A stretch of DNA of 64,000 nucleotides, from NCBI GenBank assembly GCA_900104495.1, contig FMXS01000005.1, forward strand, positions 186,001 through 250,000, read 5' to 3'. This stretch comes from Ruminococcaceae bacterium FB2012 (GTDB taxonomy: Bacteria > Bacillota > Clostridia > Oscillospirales > Ruminococcaceae). Made by a program: the position numbers and the translations under genes. Below, in pieces: positions 37,808 through 46,012 of this stretch. Below the pieces are notes generated by a model. The model ran no database searches and was not told the DNA's origin. It was given only the letters and a program-made list of their open reading frames with translations. Numbering within the stretch: position 1 is the stretch's first letter; every line of letters starts with the position of its first letter.

Positions 37808-39096
37808 TCGCTAACCGCGGCGAGATCGCGGTAAGAATAATCCGCGCCTGCAAGGAAATGGGCATCAGCACCGTGGCTGTTTATTCCGAGGCCGACAGGG
37901 ACGCTCTTCACGTCGCTCTGGCGGAAGAGAGCTACTGCATCGGCGGAGCCTCCGCCGCGGACAGCTACCTCAACGAAGAGAGGATAGTCTCCACGGCTCT
38001 CGTTTCGGGAGCCCAGGCGATACACGCGGGCTACGGCTTCCTTTCGGAGAATGCCCACTTCTCGCAGCTGTGCGCCAAGAACGGCATCGTGTTTATCGGT
38101 CCCGCCGCCGAGACGATGGAACGTCTCAGCGATAAGACGACTATCAAGAAACTTATGGAAGAGGCAGGACTGGATGTCATCAAGGGCACGGATGTGCTGG
38201 CAAGCGTGGAAGAAGCCAGAGCCGCAGCCGAGAAGATCGGCTACCCCGTGATGCTCAAAGCCCGCTCCGGCGGCGGCGGACGCGGCATAAGACTGGTGGA
38301 GAGCGAAAGTGAACTGGAAAGCAACTTCGCCATGGCAGTCTCCGAGGGCGAAGCGGCCTTCGGCGACGGCGCCGTTTATATGGAAAAATACGTTTATCCC
38401 GCAAGGCACATCGAGATGCAGATAATCGCCGACGAGGCAGGAAATGTCGTATGCCTCGGAGAAAGAGACTGCTCCGTTCAGAGGCGTCATCAGAAGCTGA
38501 TAGAGGAATCTCCCTCTCCGGCGGTTAACAAGAAGATGCGCGCCGAGCTTATCGAGCGCGTCACCAAGGCGGTGAAGCAGGTCGGCTATGTGGGCGTGGG
38601 CACCCTCGAATTTCTCCTTGACAGGGACGGGCATTTCTGGTTCATGGAAATGAACGTCCGGCTCCAGGTGGAGCACAGCGTCACCGAGATGCTTACCAAC
38701 ATCGACCTGGTAAAGTGGCAGATAAGGACAGCCGCAGGCGTCCCTCTCAACTTCACACAGAAGGACGTTGCCCTTATGGGCTCCGCTCTTGAATGCCGTA
38801 TCAACGCCCTTTCCACGGGAAAGATAGGAATGCTTCACGTTGCGGGCGGCCCCTCGGTGAGATTTGATACCTATCTCGTTCAGGGAGTGGAGATCTCTCC
38901 CTTCTACGATTCGCTGATAGGCAAGCTGGTAGTCCGTGCGGGTACGAGAGAGGAAGCTCTCAGAAAAATGAAGGCCGCTCTCTGCGAGCTGGTCATCGAA
39001 GGAGTAAAGACCAACATCCACCAGCAGCTCAGACTGATAAACGACGAAAAATTCATGAGCGGCGGATACGATCTTACATTTATGGAAGGCAGGTAA
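37789..39096 (+). CDS. accC: Biotin carboxylase of acetyl-CoA carboxylase
   Basis: A 435-residue ATP-grasp enzyme that carboxylates AccB-biotin. N-terminus FSKVLIANRGEIAVRIIRAC; ATP loop KARSGGGGRGIRLVESE; catalytic region ERDCSVQRRHQKLIEESPSP; metal site FMEMNVRLQVEHSVTEM. It is slightly shorter than the 447-450 residues typical of AccC but with all motifs present. The start is inside fabZ, so it is translationally coupled. Confidence 0.96.
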   Translation: MFSKVLIANRGEIAVRIIRACKEMGISTVAVYSEADRDALHVALAEESYCIGGASAADSYLNEERIVSTALVSGAQAIHAGYGFLSENAHFSQLCAKNGIVFIGPAAETMERLSDKTTIKKLMEEAGLDVIKGTDVLASVEEARAAAEKIGYPVMLKARSGGGGRGIRLVESESELESNFAMAVSEGEAAFGDGAVYMEKYVYPARHIEMQIIADEAGNVVCLGERDCSVQRRHQKLIEESPSPAVNKKMRAELIERVTKAVKQVGYVGVGTLEFLLDRDGHFWFMEMNVRLQVEHSVTEMLTNIDLVKWQIRTAAGVPLNFTQKDVALMGSALECRINALSTGKIGMLHVAGGPSVRFDTYLVQGVEISPFYDSLIGKLVVRAGTREEALRKMKAALCELVIEGVKTNIHQQLRLINDEKFMSGGYDLTFMEGR

Positions 39097-39101
39097 AGGC
39101 G

Positions 39102-39965
39102 ATGCCGATCCTTGATTTTTTATACAAGCCGAAGAACGAACTGGAAAAGGGCGGAAGGGCAGTGGCTCCCATACAGGCGGATGCCAACGAGCCGGAAAAG
39201 ACCTGCCCCAACTGTCATAAGGCGATCCCTCTGAGCCGTATTTGGGCCAATAACCACACCTGCACCTGCGGCTACCATTTCCGAATGAGCGCAAGACAGA
39301 GGATCTCCTTCATCACCGATAAGGGGACCTTCTCCGAGATGTTCAAGGAGGTCACTTCCGGCGACCCTCTGAATTTTGACGGCTACAAGCAGAAGCTGGA
39401 GACCGTCCGGGCGGCATCCAACGAACAGGAGGCCGTCATCTGCGGCACCGCGGAGATCGGCGGGACAAAGTGTATGCTCTTTGTCATGGAACCCAACTTT
39501 ATGATGGGCTCCATGGGCTCCGCCGTGGGAGAGAAGATCACCCGCAGCTTTGAGTACGCCACGGAGAAACGGCTCCCGGTGGTGGGATACACTGTTTCCG
39601 GCGGCGCCAGGATGCAGGAAGGGCTCATCTCTCTGATGCAGATGGCCAAGACCAGCGGCGCCGTAAAGCGTCACAGCGATGCGGGGCTGTTCTATCTGAC
39701 GGTACTCACCGACCCTACCACCGGAGGCGTCACCGCCAGCTTCGCTATGGAAGGCGATATAATCTTAGCGGAGCCGGGGGCTACCGTGGGCTTCGCGGGG
39801 GCGAGAGTCATCGAGCAGACCACGAGAAAGACTCTTCCCAAGGGTTTCCAGAAGGCGGAATTCCTGCTGGAGCACGGCTTCGCGGACGCTCTCACTCCGA
39901 GACGTTCACAGAAGTCCCTGGTCTCCATGCTTTTGAAAATGCACTGCGGAGGTGATGCGCTGTGA
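39102..39965 (+). CDS. accD: Acetyl-CoA carboxylase carboxyltransferase, beta subunit
   Basis: A 287-residue carboxyltransferase half with the N-terminal zinc ribbon C35-x2-C38...C54-x-C56. The ribbon has C-x-C for the second knuckle where E. coli AccD has C-x2-C, a variant to note. The crotonase-like core has SGGARMQEGLISLMQMAK. It forms A2B2 with AccA. GGTAAAGG precedes the ATG. The stop TGA overlaps the GTG start of accA. Confidence 0.95.
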   Translation: MPILDFLYKPKNELEKGGRAVAPIQADANEPEKTCPNCHKAIPLSRIWANNHTCTCGYHFRMSARQRISFITDKGTFSEMFKEVTSGDPLNFDGYKQKLETVRAASNEQEAVICGTAEIGGTKCMLFVMEPNFMMGSMGSAVGEKITRSFEYATEKRLPVVGYTVSGGARMQEGLISLMQMAKTSGAVKRHSDAGLFYLTVLTDPTTGGVTASFAMEGDIILAEPGATVGFAGARVIEQTTRKTLPKGFQKAEFLLEHGFADALTPRRSQKSLVSMLLKMHCGGDAL

Positions 39966-40741
39966 GTACCGAAGCTTACGAGATCGTCAAAAAGGCCCGC
40001 AGTTCGGGACGCTATACGGGCATCGACTTCATAAAAGGAATATTCAACCACTTCTTTGAGCTCCACGGAGACCGCCGCTTCGCCGACGATTCCGCTATCA
40101 TCGGAGGCGTGGCTTATCTTGACAGGCAGCCGGTGACGGTCATCGCTATCGAGAAGGGCCACAACGCCAGAGAGCGTATGCAGAGGCTTTTCGGCGCTCC
40201 CAACCCCGAGGGCTACCGCAAGGCTCTGAGGCTGATGAAGCAGGCCGAGAAGTTCCACAGGCCGGTGATCTGCTTTGTGGACACCTCCGGCGCTTACTGC
40301 GGCATCGGTGCCGAAGAGCGTGGACAGGGCCTTGCTATCGCGGAGAACCTCTGCGAGATGATGACCCTCAACACTCCCGTGATCTCTGTGCTCATCGGAG
40401 AGGGCGGCAGCGGCGGAGCGCTGGCTCTGTCGGTGGCCGACAGAGTATATATGCTGGAAAATGCGGTATATTCCGTCATTTCCCCAGAGGGCTGCGCTTC
40501 TATTCTTTGGAAGGACAGCAGCAAGGCCGCCGAGGCTGCCGACTGTCTGAAGCTCACCGCCAAGGACGCTCTGAAGCTGGGAGTCATCGAGGGGATAATC
40601 AGCGAGGGAAATATGGAGGATCCCGACTTTTTCAACAGCCTCCGCGACAAGCTGAAAGCAGAGCTTCGCGTGCTGAAAAAAGACCCGGAGCTGCTTGAAA
40701 AACGCTACAACAGATTCCGTGCCTTCGGAAGAACGGAGTAA
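39962..40741 (+). CDS. accA: Acetyl-CoA carboxylase carboxyltransferase, alpha subunit
   Basis: A 259-residue partner of AccD. FFELHGDRRFADDSAIIGG and VDTSGAYCGIGAEERGQG are family marks, and GEGGSGGALAL forms the oxyanion site for the biotin carbonyl. It is shorter than E. coli AccA (319), lacking part of the N-terminal extension, as in other Firmicutes. The GTG start at 39962 overlaps the accD stop (GTGA), and GGAGGTG lies just upstream. Confidence 0.95.
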   Translation: MSTEAYEIVKKARSSGRYTGIDFIKGIFNHFFELHGDRRFADDSAIIGGVAYLDRQPVTVIAIEKGHNARERMQRLFGAPNPEGYRKALRLMKQAEKFHRPVICFVDTSGAYCGIGAEERGQGLAIAENLCEMMTLNTPVISVLIGEGGSGGALALSVADRVYMLENAVYSVISPEGCASILWKDSSKAAEAADCLKLTAKDALKLGVIEGIISEGNMEDPDFFNSLRDKLKAELRVLKKDPELLEKRYNRFRAFGRTE

Positions 40742-40747
40742 CACGAT

Positions 40748-42382
40748 ATGACCTTATATCAGAAATACTGTAAGGAGACCTTTGACGAAAGCGGAAGGCT
40801 AACGGGCTTTGAACTTGTCTATCCCGAGAGCTTCAATTTCAGCTACGACGTAGTGGACGAATACGCCCGTCTGGAGCCCGATAAGCGAGCGCTGGTGTGG
40901 TGCGACATCTCCGGGAACGAAAAGCAGTTCACCTTTGCCGACCTGAAAAACGAGAGCGACCGCTGCGCCAACGTGCTGCTTGAAGCCGGCATCGGCAGGG
41001 GAGACAAGGTGCTGGTGGCGCTGAAAAAGCATTACGAATACTGGATAACCATTATCGCGCTGCATAAGATAGGCGCGGTCATCATCCCCGTGACCCATAT
41101 GCTCACGGCAAAGGATTATATATACAGGATCGAGACCACTCCCATAAAGGGATTTGTCATCACCCACGAAGGGGACGTCTGCGAGAGAGTGCTTGAAGCC
41201 GTGAAAAAGACCGGCATCGACTGCCGCCTCTGGACTGTCCGGGAGGACAGGGAAGGCTTTCGGAACCTCACCCGCGAGATGCAGCAGGCTTCTCCGGTGC
41301 TGGAACGCCGGGAGACCTGCGTCAGCGACCCGATGATGCTTTATTTCACCTCCGGCACCACGGGACTGCCCAAGGGAGTCATCCACGACCACAGCTATCC
41401 TTTGGCGCATATCATCACCGCAAAATACTGGCATCACGTCCGGGACAACGGCCTGCACTTCACCGTTGCCGAAACGGGCTGGGCCAAATCCTCCTGGGGG
41501 AAGCTCTACGGCCAATGGCTGGCGGGCTCGGCTGTCATGGTCTTTGACTTCGACAACTTCGACCCCAAAATGATGATGCACATTCTCAACAAATACGAAG
41601 TCACCACCTTCTGCGCTCCGCCGACGGTTTACAGGTATCTTGTGCGCTCGGGCATCCCCGAGCTGCCGAAGCTCACCCACGCCACCACGGCGGGAGAACT
41701 GCTGAATCCCGAGGTGTTCAGACTGTTCAAGGAAAAGACCGGGCTTTCTCTCTGCGAGGGCTACGGCCAGACCGAGACCGCTCTGCTCACCGCCAACTTC
41801 GATGCGGAGACCTCCGTGGCTGGGTCTATGGGAAAGCCCTCCCCCCAGTATGACGTAAGGATATTCCGTGCGGACGGCACCGAGGCCGAAGCCGGCGAGG
41901 TCGGCGAGGTATGCGTCGTGCCGAAGCATAAAGGCGAACGTCCCGCGGGGCTTTTCAAAAGCTATCTCAACAACGACAGCCTTTTTGAAGAGGTTTGGCG
42001 CGGCGGCGTCTACCACACCGGCGACTCCGCCAGCAGAGACGAAAACGGCTGCTTCTGGTTCAGCGGACGCTTCGATGACATCATCAAGACCGGCGGCTAC
42101 CGCGTCGGGCCCTACGAGGTCGAGAACGTGCTTATGGAGCATCCCGACGTGCTGGAATGCAGCGTCATCGGCGTGCCCGACAGGCTGCGCGGCCAGGCGA
42201 TAAAGGCCTTCATCAAGCTGAGAAGCGGCGTGGAAGCCTCCCGGGAGCTTGAAAAGAAGATCAAGGAATTCGCCAACACACGGCTCTCGGATTACAAGTG
42301 GGTAAGGCTCATCGAGTTCGTGGACGAGATGCCCAGGACCGTCAGCGGAAAGATACGCAAGGTCGATCAGCGTGATAACTGA
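40748..42382 (+). CDS. AMP-dependent acyl-CoA synthetase (medium-chain/benzoate-CoA ligase type)
   Basis: A 544-residue ANL-superfamily enzyme. The ATP loop is YFTSGTTGLPKGVIHDHSYP near residue 200. GYGQTETALLTANF is the adenine-binding motif and GRFDDIIKTGGYRVGPYEVE is the hinge. PRTVSGKIRKVDQRD near the end holds the catalytic Lys. The WAKSSWGKLYGQW stretch after the ATP loop is typical of acyl-CoA synthetases of the medium-chain (ACSM-like) group. It begins 6 bases after accA and ends 14 bases before the TetR gene. Its presence in a fab operon suggests activation of exogenous or branched short-chain acids as primers or as regulator ligands (inference). Confidence 0.9.
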   Translation: MTLYQKYCKETFDESGRLTGFELVYPESFNFSYDVVDEYARLEPDKRALVWCDISGNEKQFTFADLKNESDRCANVLLEAGIGRGDKVLVALKKHYEYWITIIALHKIGAVIIPVTHMLTAKDYIYRIETTPIKGFVITHEGDVCERVLEAVKKTGIDCRLWTVREDREGFRNLTREMQQASPVLERRETCVSDPMMLYFTSGTTGLPKGVIHDHSYPLAHIITAKYWHHVRDNGLHFTVAETGWAKSSWGKLYGQWLAGSAVMVFDFDNFDPKMMMHILNKYEVTTFCAPPTVYRYLVRSGIPELPKLTHATTAGELLNPEVFRLFKEKTGLSLCEGYGQTETALLTANFDAETSVAGSMGKPSPQYDVRIFRADGTEAEAGEVGEVCVVPKHKGERPAGLFKSYLNNDSLFEEVWRGGVYHTGDSASRDENGCFWFSGRFDDIIKTGGYRVGPYEVENVLMEHPDVLECSVIGVPDRLRGQAIKAFIKLRSGVEASRELEKKIKEFANTRLSDYKWVRLIEFVDEMPRTVSGKIRKVDQRDN

Positions 42383-42396
42383 AAGAGGTGCGGGAT

Positions 42397-42972
42397 ATGT
42401 CAAATGATATAAAACGCGCCAACAAGCGCGAAGAGCTTATTATCGCGGGCATCAGCGAGATCAGCCGAAGCGGCATCGCAGGGTTCTCCATGCGGCGGGC
42501 TGCCGAAAAGGCAGGAGTCTCCTGTGCTGCTCCCGCAAGGCATTTCGGCGGCAAGCAAGGCTTTATCGCGGCTATCATCGACTACGTCATCGCCCAGTGG
42601 CACGACGAGCAGATACGCATCCTTTCGGAATGCGGAAACACCACCCGTGAAAAGCTGGTCTGCTTCAGCATCGGCTATATCAAGTTCCTGGTGGAGAAGC
42701 CCCATTTCCGCTCGATACTCATGCTCAAGGACGACGACCTTGACAGCGCCTGCCAGGGACGCTGCCGTACAACTCAGCTTTCCATGGACCTGGTGGGGCA
42801 GTACTGCTCCGAGGTGGGCATGGACGAGGAAACGAAGTTTCGGAAATTCTACATCGTGCGTTCGCTGATCTACGGCGCTTCGCTGATGTTCGACAACGGC
42901 GAGCTGCCCTACAACGACGAAACTCTCGACATCGTGCGTCAGAGCATAGACAGAGAATTCGATCTGCCTTAA
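42397..42972 (+). CDS. TetR-family transcriptional regulator (likely fab operon regulator)
   Basis: A 191-residue repressor-type protein. The N-terminal helix-turn-helix covers about residues 22-48 (GFSMRRAAEKAGVSCAAPAR and HFGGKQGFIAAI). The C-terminal two-thirds is a helical ligand-binding domain. ATG 42397 has AGAGGTG 6-8 bases before it. As the last gene of the operon, next to an acyl-CoA ligase, it probably senses an acyl-CoA or acyl-ACP and binds the palindrome at 32673-32687; this is inference. The pocket residues do not let me name the ligand. Confidence 0.88.
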   Translation: MSNDIKRANKREELIIAGISEISRSGIAGFSMRRAAEKAGVSCAAPARHFGGKQGFIAAIIDYVIAQWHDEQIRILSECGNTTREKLVCFSIGYIKFLVEKPHFRSILMLKDDDLDSACQGRCRTTQLSMDLVGQYCSEVGMDEETKFRKFYIVRSLIYGASLMFDNGELPYNDETLDIVRQSIDREFDLP

Positions 42973-42981
42973 AACAGAACA

Positions 42982-43024
42982 ACGGCCCGGAAGGATGATC
43001 CCTCCGGGCCGTGTTTGTTTTGTG
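42982..43024 (+). terminator. Terminator of the fatty-acid operon
   Basis: ACGGCCCGGA (42982-42991) pairs perfectly with TCCGGGCCGT (43003-43012), followed by GTTTGTTTTGTG. Confidence 0.93.
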
Positions 43025-43035
43025 TGTAACTTTTA

Positions 43036-44595
43036 TCAGATGATCCTAACTATGCAGTTCACGGGGTTGTAGTACATTGCCGTGGACGCAGACTGCATAC
43101 GGATGCCGTCGCGCCAGTTCATGGCGTGTACAACCATGCCGTTGCCCACATACATCATTGCGTGGTTCCAGCCGTTGGCCACGATGATGTCTCCGGGCTG
43201 CATCTCGGAAGCCGAGACTCTCTTGCCCAAAAGCATCTGACCGTAGGCCGAATGGGGCAGAGAAACACCGATCTGTCTGTATGCCAGCATTGTCAGACCG
43301 GAGCAGTCGGTGGCGCGGTAGCGCTCGCCGCAGCTGACGTAAGCACCGCCCACGTTAGCCATAGCATAGGCTACCACCTTGTTGATCTTGTACTGTCTGG
43401 TCATCATCTTTGTGACCTTTTCGGTGGTCCTGCTTACGGACGAGGCCTTGACGTAACAGCCCTTGTAGTCACCGCCGGTGAGCTTGACATACACGCCCGT
43501 AACAGTGCCCGCTGACTTGCCGGCAATAGTCTTGCCTGCCGCGTCGGTGCGGACGCCCTCGCCGAAGGTGTCGTATCCGGTCTTGCCGTCGGAGACGAAC
43601 TTGCCGTTCTTCAAAGTGTAGACGGTGATACCCTTTTTCAGCGAGAAATAGGTGGTGGAGCCGGTGGTGAAGGTCTTGCTTGCCTTGGTGCTGATCTGTC
43701 TGCTGACGGCCTCCACCGTGATCTTGTACTTGGTCTTCTTTTTAAGGTAGCTGTCGGGGTCGCTGTAGACCGAGATGTAGCCGTCCCGCTTGACAGCTGC
43801 CAGCTTGACGGTCTTGAGCTTCTTTCCGCCCACATACACATTGAACACAGTGCCTTTGCGGTAATCGGAAAGGTTGCTGATGCCTACTCCAAGCTTGTCG
43901 GCGGAGTTGAAGGCCTCGGTGAGCTTTGGCTTCGCGGGAGCCGCCGCCGATACCTGAGCCTCGGTCTTGCGCCTTACCTCGGAAACCGAAATGCAGCAGC
44001 CCTTGTACTCGCCTTCGGTGATAAGTATGTACTTGGCGGGATCGGTCTTTTTGTTCTTGCCTTCGCAGTTCTCGCCGTAAGCGTTGCAGAGAACAGCGGT
44101 GAAATATCCTGCGTCGGGGAGCTGACCGGCTTCGGTAAGCCCGTTCTTGGCCTGCCTGTAATAGGTCCTGCCCTTGGCGGCGTAGTAAACTGTCTTTTCC
44201 GCAGTCACGGCGGAGAAAACATCCGACCACTCCGAGGCAGCGCCTTCGGCGGATGCCTTGACTCTTACGGTGTGAAGGGTCTCGGGAGCGAAATAACTCC
44301 TGCCGCCGGTGATCTCAAACACATACTTGTTTGAAGCCAGCTTTTCTATCGTGGATGAAGATGTCTTTTCTCCGTCCACGGCGATCTCAAATACGGTCTC
44401 TTTGTCGTAGTCATCGGGATTTTCAAGCTTCAGCTCAAATTTACCCGAGAACACCGCGATCTCTGAAAGCACCGGCTTCGGGAGCAGCGAAAGAGCTTCG
44501 CCCTCATCACCTACCGCCCCGACGGGCATCACGGCAGCCGTGAGCATCAGGATCATCGTCACAAAAGTTACAGCCTTTGAAATAAATCTGTTCAT
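43036..44595 (-). CDS. Secreted NlpC/P60 cell-wall hydrolase with repeated beta domains
   Basis: The 519-residue exported protein has a signal peptide ending about residue 28 (AVMPVGAVG). Two copies of a module of about 160-170 residues follow (fibronectin-like strands, then KGCCISVSEVRRKTE or KGCYVKASSVSRTTE). The C-terminal NlpC/P60 domain has catalytic Cys431 in RATDCSGLTML, His in GWNHAMMYVG and a third polar site in VVHAMNW. Such enzymes cut D-Glu-DAP bonds in peptidoglycan stems. It is a single gene on the minus strand with a leader hairpin (CCTATGCT/AGCATAGG, 44611-44635) and a WalR-type box upstream. Substrate-binding by the repeats is a guess. Confidence 0.9.
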   Translation of the reverse strand: MNRFISKAVTFVTMILMLTAAVMPVGAVGDEGEALSLLPKPVLSEIAVFSGKFELKLENPDDYDKETVFEIAVDGEKTSSSTIEKLASNKYVFEITGGRSYFAPETLHTVRVKASAEGAASEWSDVFSAVTAEKTVYYAAKGRTYYRQAKNGLTEAGQLPDAGYFTAVLCNAYGENCEGKNKKTDPAKYILITEGEYKGCCISVSEVRRKTEAQVSAAAPAKPKLTEAFNSADKLGVGISNLSDYRKGTVFNVYVGGKKLKTVKLAAVKRDGYISVYSDPDSYLKKKTKYKITVEAVSRQISTKASKTFTTGSTTYFSLKKGITVYTLKNGKFVSDGKTGYDTFGEGVRTDAAGKTIAGKSAGTVTGVYVKLTGGDYKGCYVKASSVSRTTEKVTKMMTRQYKINKVVAYAMANVGGAYVSCGERYRATDCSGLTMLAYRQIGVSLPHSAYGQMLLGKRVSASEMQPGDIIVANGWNHAMMYVGNGMVVHAMNWRDGIRMQSASTAMYYNPVNCIVRII

Positions 44596-44653
44596 AGTAA
44601 ACCTCCTATGCTTTGAATTATAGCATAGGAATTGTAACAGAAAGTAATAACCT

Positions 44654-44670
44654 TGTAACTAATTTGTAAA
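44654..44670 (+). promoter_or_regulatory. WalR (YycF)-type binding site upstream of the NlpC/P60 gene
   Basis: TGTAAC (44654-44659), 5 bases, TGTAAA (44665-44670) fits the WalR consensus TGTWAH-N5-TGTWAH exactly, read on the plus strand. It lies about 60 bases upstream of the hydrolase start. Two more TTGTAAC elements flank it (44637 and 44685 regions). A TATAAT for the minus-strand gene lies at about 44621-44626, inside the leader palindrome, with a poor -35. Confidence 0.55.
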
Positions 44671-44740
44671 CTATGAAATCGAATTGTAACTTTTCTTATA
44701 CAAACAGACAGTTTTATGAAAAACTTTTGTGCATTATGCA

Positions 44741-44781
44741 AAAAACGGGATCCTGCGCCGAAGCGTCAAGGTCCCGTTTTT
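44741..44781 (-). terminator. Terminator of the small lipoprotein gene
   Basis: ACGGGA (44745-44750) pairs with TCCCGT (44772-44777), with A and T runs on both sides, so it can act in both directions. It lies 20 bases past the lipoprotein stop. Confidence 0.75.
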
Positions 44782-44799
44782 AGTCTTTTCGGAGAAAAA

Positions 44800-44919
44800 T
44801 CACTCCGCAGAAGCAAAATTGCCTTGAACGGGCAGTGAGACATAGTTGTCCGGCCCGCAGGATGCGAGGGACAGCAGCGCCGCCAGCACCGCCGCAAGTA
44901 TAAGCAGTCTGCGTTTCAT
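44800..44919 (-). CDS. Tiny lipoprotein (39 residues)
   Basis: A short open frame with all gene signals. ATG at 44919 is preceded by GGGAGG with 8-base spacing. A promoter (TTGAAA-N17-TAGAAT) lies upstream and a terminator downstream. The product begins MKRRLLILAAVLAALLSLAS and then C21, a clear lipobox (LASC), leaving only about 19 mature residues ending SAE. It should be a membrane-anchored external peptide. It is too short for a fold of its own; a role as signalling peptide, envelope spacer or accessory subunit are all possible, and none is shown. Confidence 0.7.
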   Translation of the reverse strand: MKRRLLILAAVLAALLSLASCGPDNYVSLPVQGNFASAE

Positions 44920-44993
44920 ATATCCGGCCTCCCAGCTGTTTTATAATGGTACAAAGCCGGTCCCCTGCCGGGGAGGAGCTTCTTTGTATATTT

Positions 44994-45022
44994 ATTCTAC
45001 CATATCCTTTCCCGGATTTCAA
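44994..45022 (-). promoter_or_regulatory. Promoter of the tiny lipoprotein gene
   Basis: TTGAAA (45017-45022) and TAGAAT (44994-44999) on the minus strand are 17 bases apart. Confidence 0.7.
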
Positions 45023-45082
45023 GTCAAAGCCGGAAAAATCTGCCGGGATGTCCCGACCTTAGGATTATTTACATTTACGCAC

Positions 45083-45111
45083 TTGACGAAAACCGAAAGG
45101 TGTAGTATAAT
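45083..45111 (+). promoter_or_regulatory. Sigma-A promoter of yebC
   Basis: TTGACG (45083-45088) and TATAAT (45106-45111) are 17 bases apart, about 50 bases before the yebC ATG and divergent from the lipoprotein promoter. Confidence 0.88.
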
Positions 45112-45160
45112 TATAAAGTTAAGACTGTATTTCATGCAATAATCTAAGGAGTGAATAATT

Positions 45161-45907
45161 ATGTCCGGACATTCAAAGTGGGCTAACATCAAGCGCAAGA
45201 AGGAGGCCACCGACTCCGCCAAGGCCAAGATCTTCACCAAGATCGGCCGCGAAATGGCTGTCGTGGTCAAGGAGGGCGGCCCCGATCCCGCCAACAACGC
45301 TAAGCTACGCGATCTGATCGCTAAGGCTAAGGCAAATAACGTTCCCAACGACAACATCGACAGGATCATCAAGAAGGCCGCTGGCGATGGCGAAAAAAAC
45401 AACTACGAGGAAATGGTATACGAGGGCTACGGCCCCAGCGGCGTTGCCGTTATCGTGGAGTGCCTCACCGACAACAAGAACCGTACCGCCGGAGATATCC
45501 GTCACTACTTCGATAAGTTCGGCGGCAACCTCGGCACCAGCGGATGCGTTTCCTTTATGTTCAGCGACAGAGGCACCGTCATCCTTGAAAACAACGGCGC
45601 CGACGAGGACAAGATCATGGAGGATTGCATGGAAACGGGAGCCGACGATTTCAACATCGACGGCGATGTGGTGGAGATCACCTGCGATCCCAATTCCGTC
45701 CACGACGTGAGAGAGGCTCTCGAGGGCCTGGGCTACACCGTTCTTTCCGCCGAAGCGGAGAAGGTGCCTTCCACCTATACCAATCTCGAGGACGAGGAAG
45801 CGATCAGAAAAATGGGTCTGCTCCTCGAGCATCTTGAGGACAACGACGACGTTCAGAACGTTTACCACAACTGGGGCAATATGCCGGCAGAAGATGAAGA
45901 TGATTGA
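45161..45907 (+). CDS. yebC: YebC/PmpR family protein
   Basis: The 248-residue protein opens MSGHSKWANIKRKKEATDSA, the invariant start of the YebC/TACO1 family. Three domains in order follow the family plan, with GVAVIVECLTDNKNRTAGDI in the middle. Members were described as transcription regulators and more recently as translation factors that relieve ribosome stalling. Length normal. AAGGAG precedes the ATG. It is followed by repeat C copy 2 rather than a clear terminator. Confidence 0.96.
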   Translation: MSGHSKWANIKRKKEATDSAKAKIFTKIGREMAVVVKEGGPDPANNAKLRDLIAKAKANNVPNDNIDRIIKKAAGDGEKNNYEEMVYEGYGPSGVAVIVECLTDNKNRTAGDIRHYFDKFGGNLGTSGCVSFMFSDRGTVILENNGADEDKIMEDCMETGADDFNIDGDVVEITCDPNSVHDVREALEGLGYTVLSAEAEKVPSTYTNLEDEEAIRKMGLLLEHLEDNDDVQNVYHNWGNMPAEDEDD

Positions 45908-45966
45908 GAACAAAAAAAGCGGCTCGCGCGGCGGTATGGCGATAAACCCCAAAAAGCGGCTCGCGC

Positions 45967-46003
45967 GGGGGTATGGGGGCTTTGCCCCCATTTAGATAGA
46001 AAG
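45967..46003 (+). repeat. Dispersed repeat C, copy 2, just before the deacetylase gene
   Basis: GGGGGTATGGGGGC, TTT, GCCCCCATTTAGATAGAAAGG, nearly the same as the copy before the paaK-like gene (11796). The hairpin TGGGGGC/GCCCCCA ends 23 bases before the ATG at 46013. Upstream, AAAAAGCGGCTCGCGCGG occurs twice in tandem (from about 45912 and 45951). Confidence 0.8.
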
Positions 46004-46012
46004 GGATCTTAT

